From assembly GCF_038396635.1 (NCBI RefSeq), contig NZ_CP121687.1, positions 1,178,001 through 1,242,000 of the forward strand: a DNA stretch of 64,000 bases, given 5' to 3'. Position 1 is the first letter of the stretch. Each line of letters starts with the position of its first letter. Below the pieces are notes generated by a model. The model ran no database searches and was not told the DNA's origin. It saw nothing but the letters and a program-made list of their open reading frames with translations. Shown piece by piece: positions 63,549-64,000 of the stretch. The stretch comes from Defluviitalea saccharophila (lineage in GTDB: Bacteria > Bacillota > Clostridia > Lachnospirales > Defluviitaleaceae). A program made the translations under genes and the position numbers.

Positions 63549-64000
63549 TTATTTCTTTTCTGCATTTTTTGCATTCATGTCGATATTTGACCAATAGAAG
63601 TCAACTGTTGCTCCTACCCCTCTGATCACAACACCATTAATATAATTTTTGAATGTGAAATGAACATTTCTATAATACATTGGTGCTATAACAGCATCTT
63701 CAGTAAGAATTTTTTCTGCATCATACAGATATTGAATACGTGTTGCTGCATCTTTTTCTTTTTTGGCTGCCTGAATGAGTTTATCGTATTCAGGATTATT
63801 GTATTTTCCGTTATTGTTTGGATTTACAGATTCAAACAATTCTAAGAAAGTCATCGCATCAGGATAGTCAGGGCCCCATCCGGAAGCACTCATTCCAAAA
63901 TCGCCGTTTTGAAGTCTCGTTAATCTTTCTGCCCATGGAAGCGGAACAAGATTTACGTTGATTCCGATTTCTTTCCAGTCAGCTTGGAATTTTTCAGCAA
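63549..64000 (-). CDS. oppA: Oligopeptide-binding protein OppA, N-terminus outside window
   Basis: The translated 3' part (about 150 residues, open to the window end) contains VNLVPLPWAERLTRLQNGDF and FGMSASGWGPDYPDAMTFLE. It also has NKNGKYNNPEYDKLIQ-type sequence and ends in FKNYINGVVIRGVGATVDFY. This is the DppE/OppA family C-terminal lobe. The protein binds peptides outside the membrane and hands them to OppBC. It leads the opp operon. Confidence 0.93.
   Translation of the reverse strand, partial: AEKFQADWKEIGINVNLVPLPWAERLTRLQNGDFGMSASGWGPDYPDAMTFLELFESVNPNNNGKYNNPEYDKLIQAAKKEKDAATRIQYLYDAEKILTEDAVIAPMYYRNVHFTFKNYINGVVIRGVGATVDFYWSNIDMNAKNAEKK

Overview
The window is a low-GC, gene-dense chromosomal segment from an endospore-forming member of the Clostridia. 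The support is a full Spo0A, an alpha/beta small acid-soluble spore protein, a SpoIID/LytB protein, a LonB protease next to Lon, the SCIFF peptide with its radical SAM maturase, and strong AGGAGG-type ribosome sites throughout. A Lachnospirales or Defluviitalea-like relative is my guess; the sequence alone does not fix the genus. I see no prophage, insertion sequence, CRISPR array or rRNA operon.

Region 1 (1-15.1 kb) is the conserved queA / tgt-yajC / secD-secF / recJ-apt / rel neighbourhood, nearly all on the minus strand. It is interrupted by a plus-strand aroC, a PHP phosphoesterase, an S1-domain protein, an RluA-type pseudouridine synthase, and the scfA-scfB (SCIFF) pair with its usual small membrane-protein neighbour. 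Region 2 (15.2-34.6 kb) is more lineage-specific. It holds cell-surface and envelope proteins (two with copper-amine-oxidase-like stalk domains, one of them with LysM repeats), an EamA exporter, a probable operon of a beta-propeller-like protein, a DUF3160 lipoprotein, DUF2157 and GDYXXLXY membrane proteins and a DUF4097 protein, an oxygen-defence group (Cys-rich protein, rubrerythrin-like protein, hemerythrin), SpoIID, spo0A and several small unknown genes.

Region 3 (34.7-43.8 kb) is a complete phosphate-starvation locus transcribed leftwards: phoP, phoR, a chemoreceptor, pstS, pstC, pstA, pstB, phoU. TTAACA-type direct repeats at 11-bp multiples (Pho boxes) lie upstream of both pstS and the chemoreceptor, which suggests that taxis is wired into the phosphate response. 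Region 4 (43.8-48.6 kb) holds small and unknown genes, a glycosyltransferase, a TIGR01212 radical SAM protein, DUF4364, a tRNA-Pro and a PspC protein. Region 5 (48.7-57.5 kb) is the proteostasis cluster tig-clpP-clpX-lonB-lon-ysxC, with a GNAT gene between lonB and lon. Region 6 (57.6-64 kb) has a DUF503 protein, tRNA-Gly, a spore protein gene, an unknown protein and an oligopeptide transporter (oppA partial, oppB, oppC, oppD, oppF).

The most novel signal is a structured repeat. Two ~137-bp copies (18687-18822 and 48197-48333) share an ungapped core of 100 bp with about 15 differences. Each core ends in a T-run followed by a second long hairpin, and the differences in the stems are largely compensatory. 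A third locus (2242-2290) carries only the second hairpin. This looks like a family of conserved small RNAs or a mobile miniature element.
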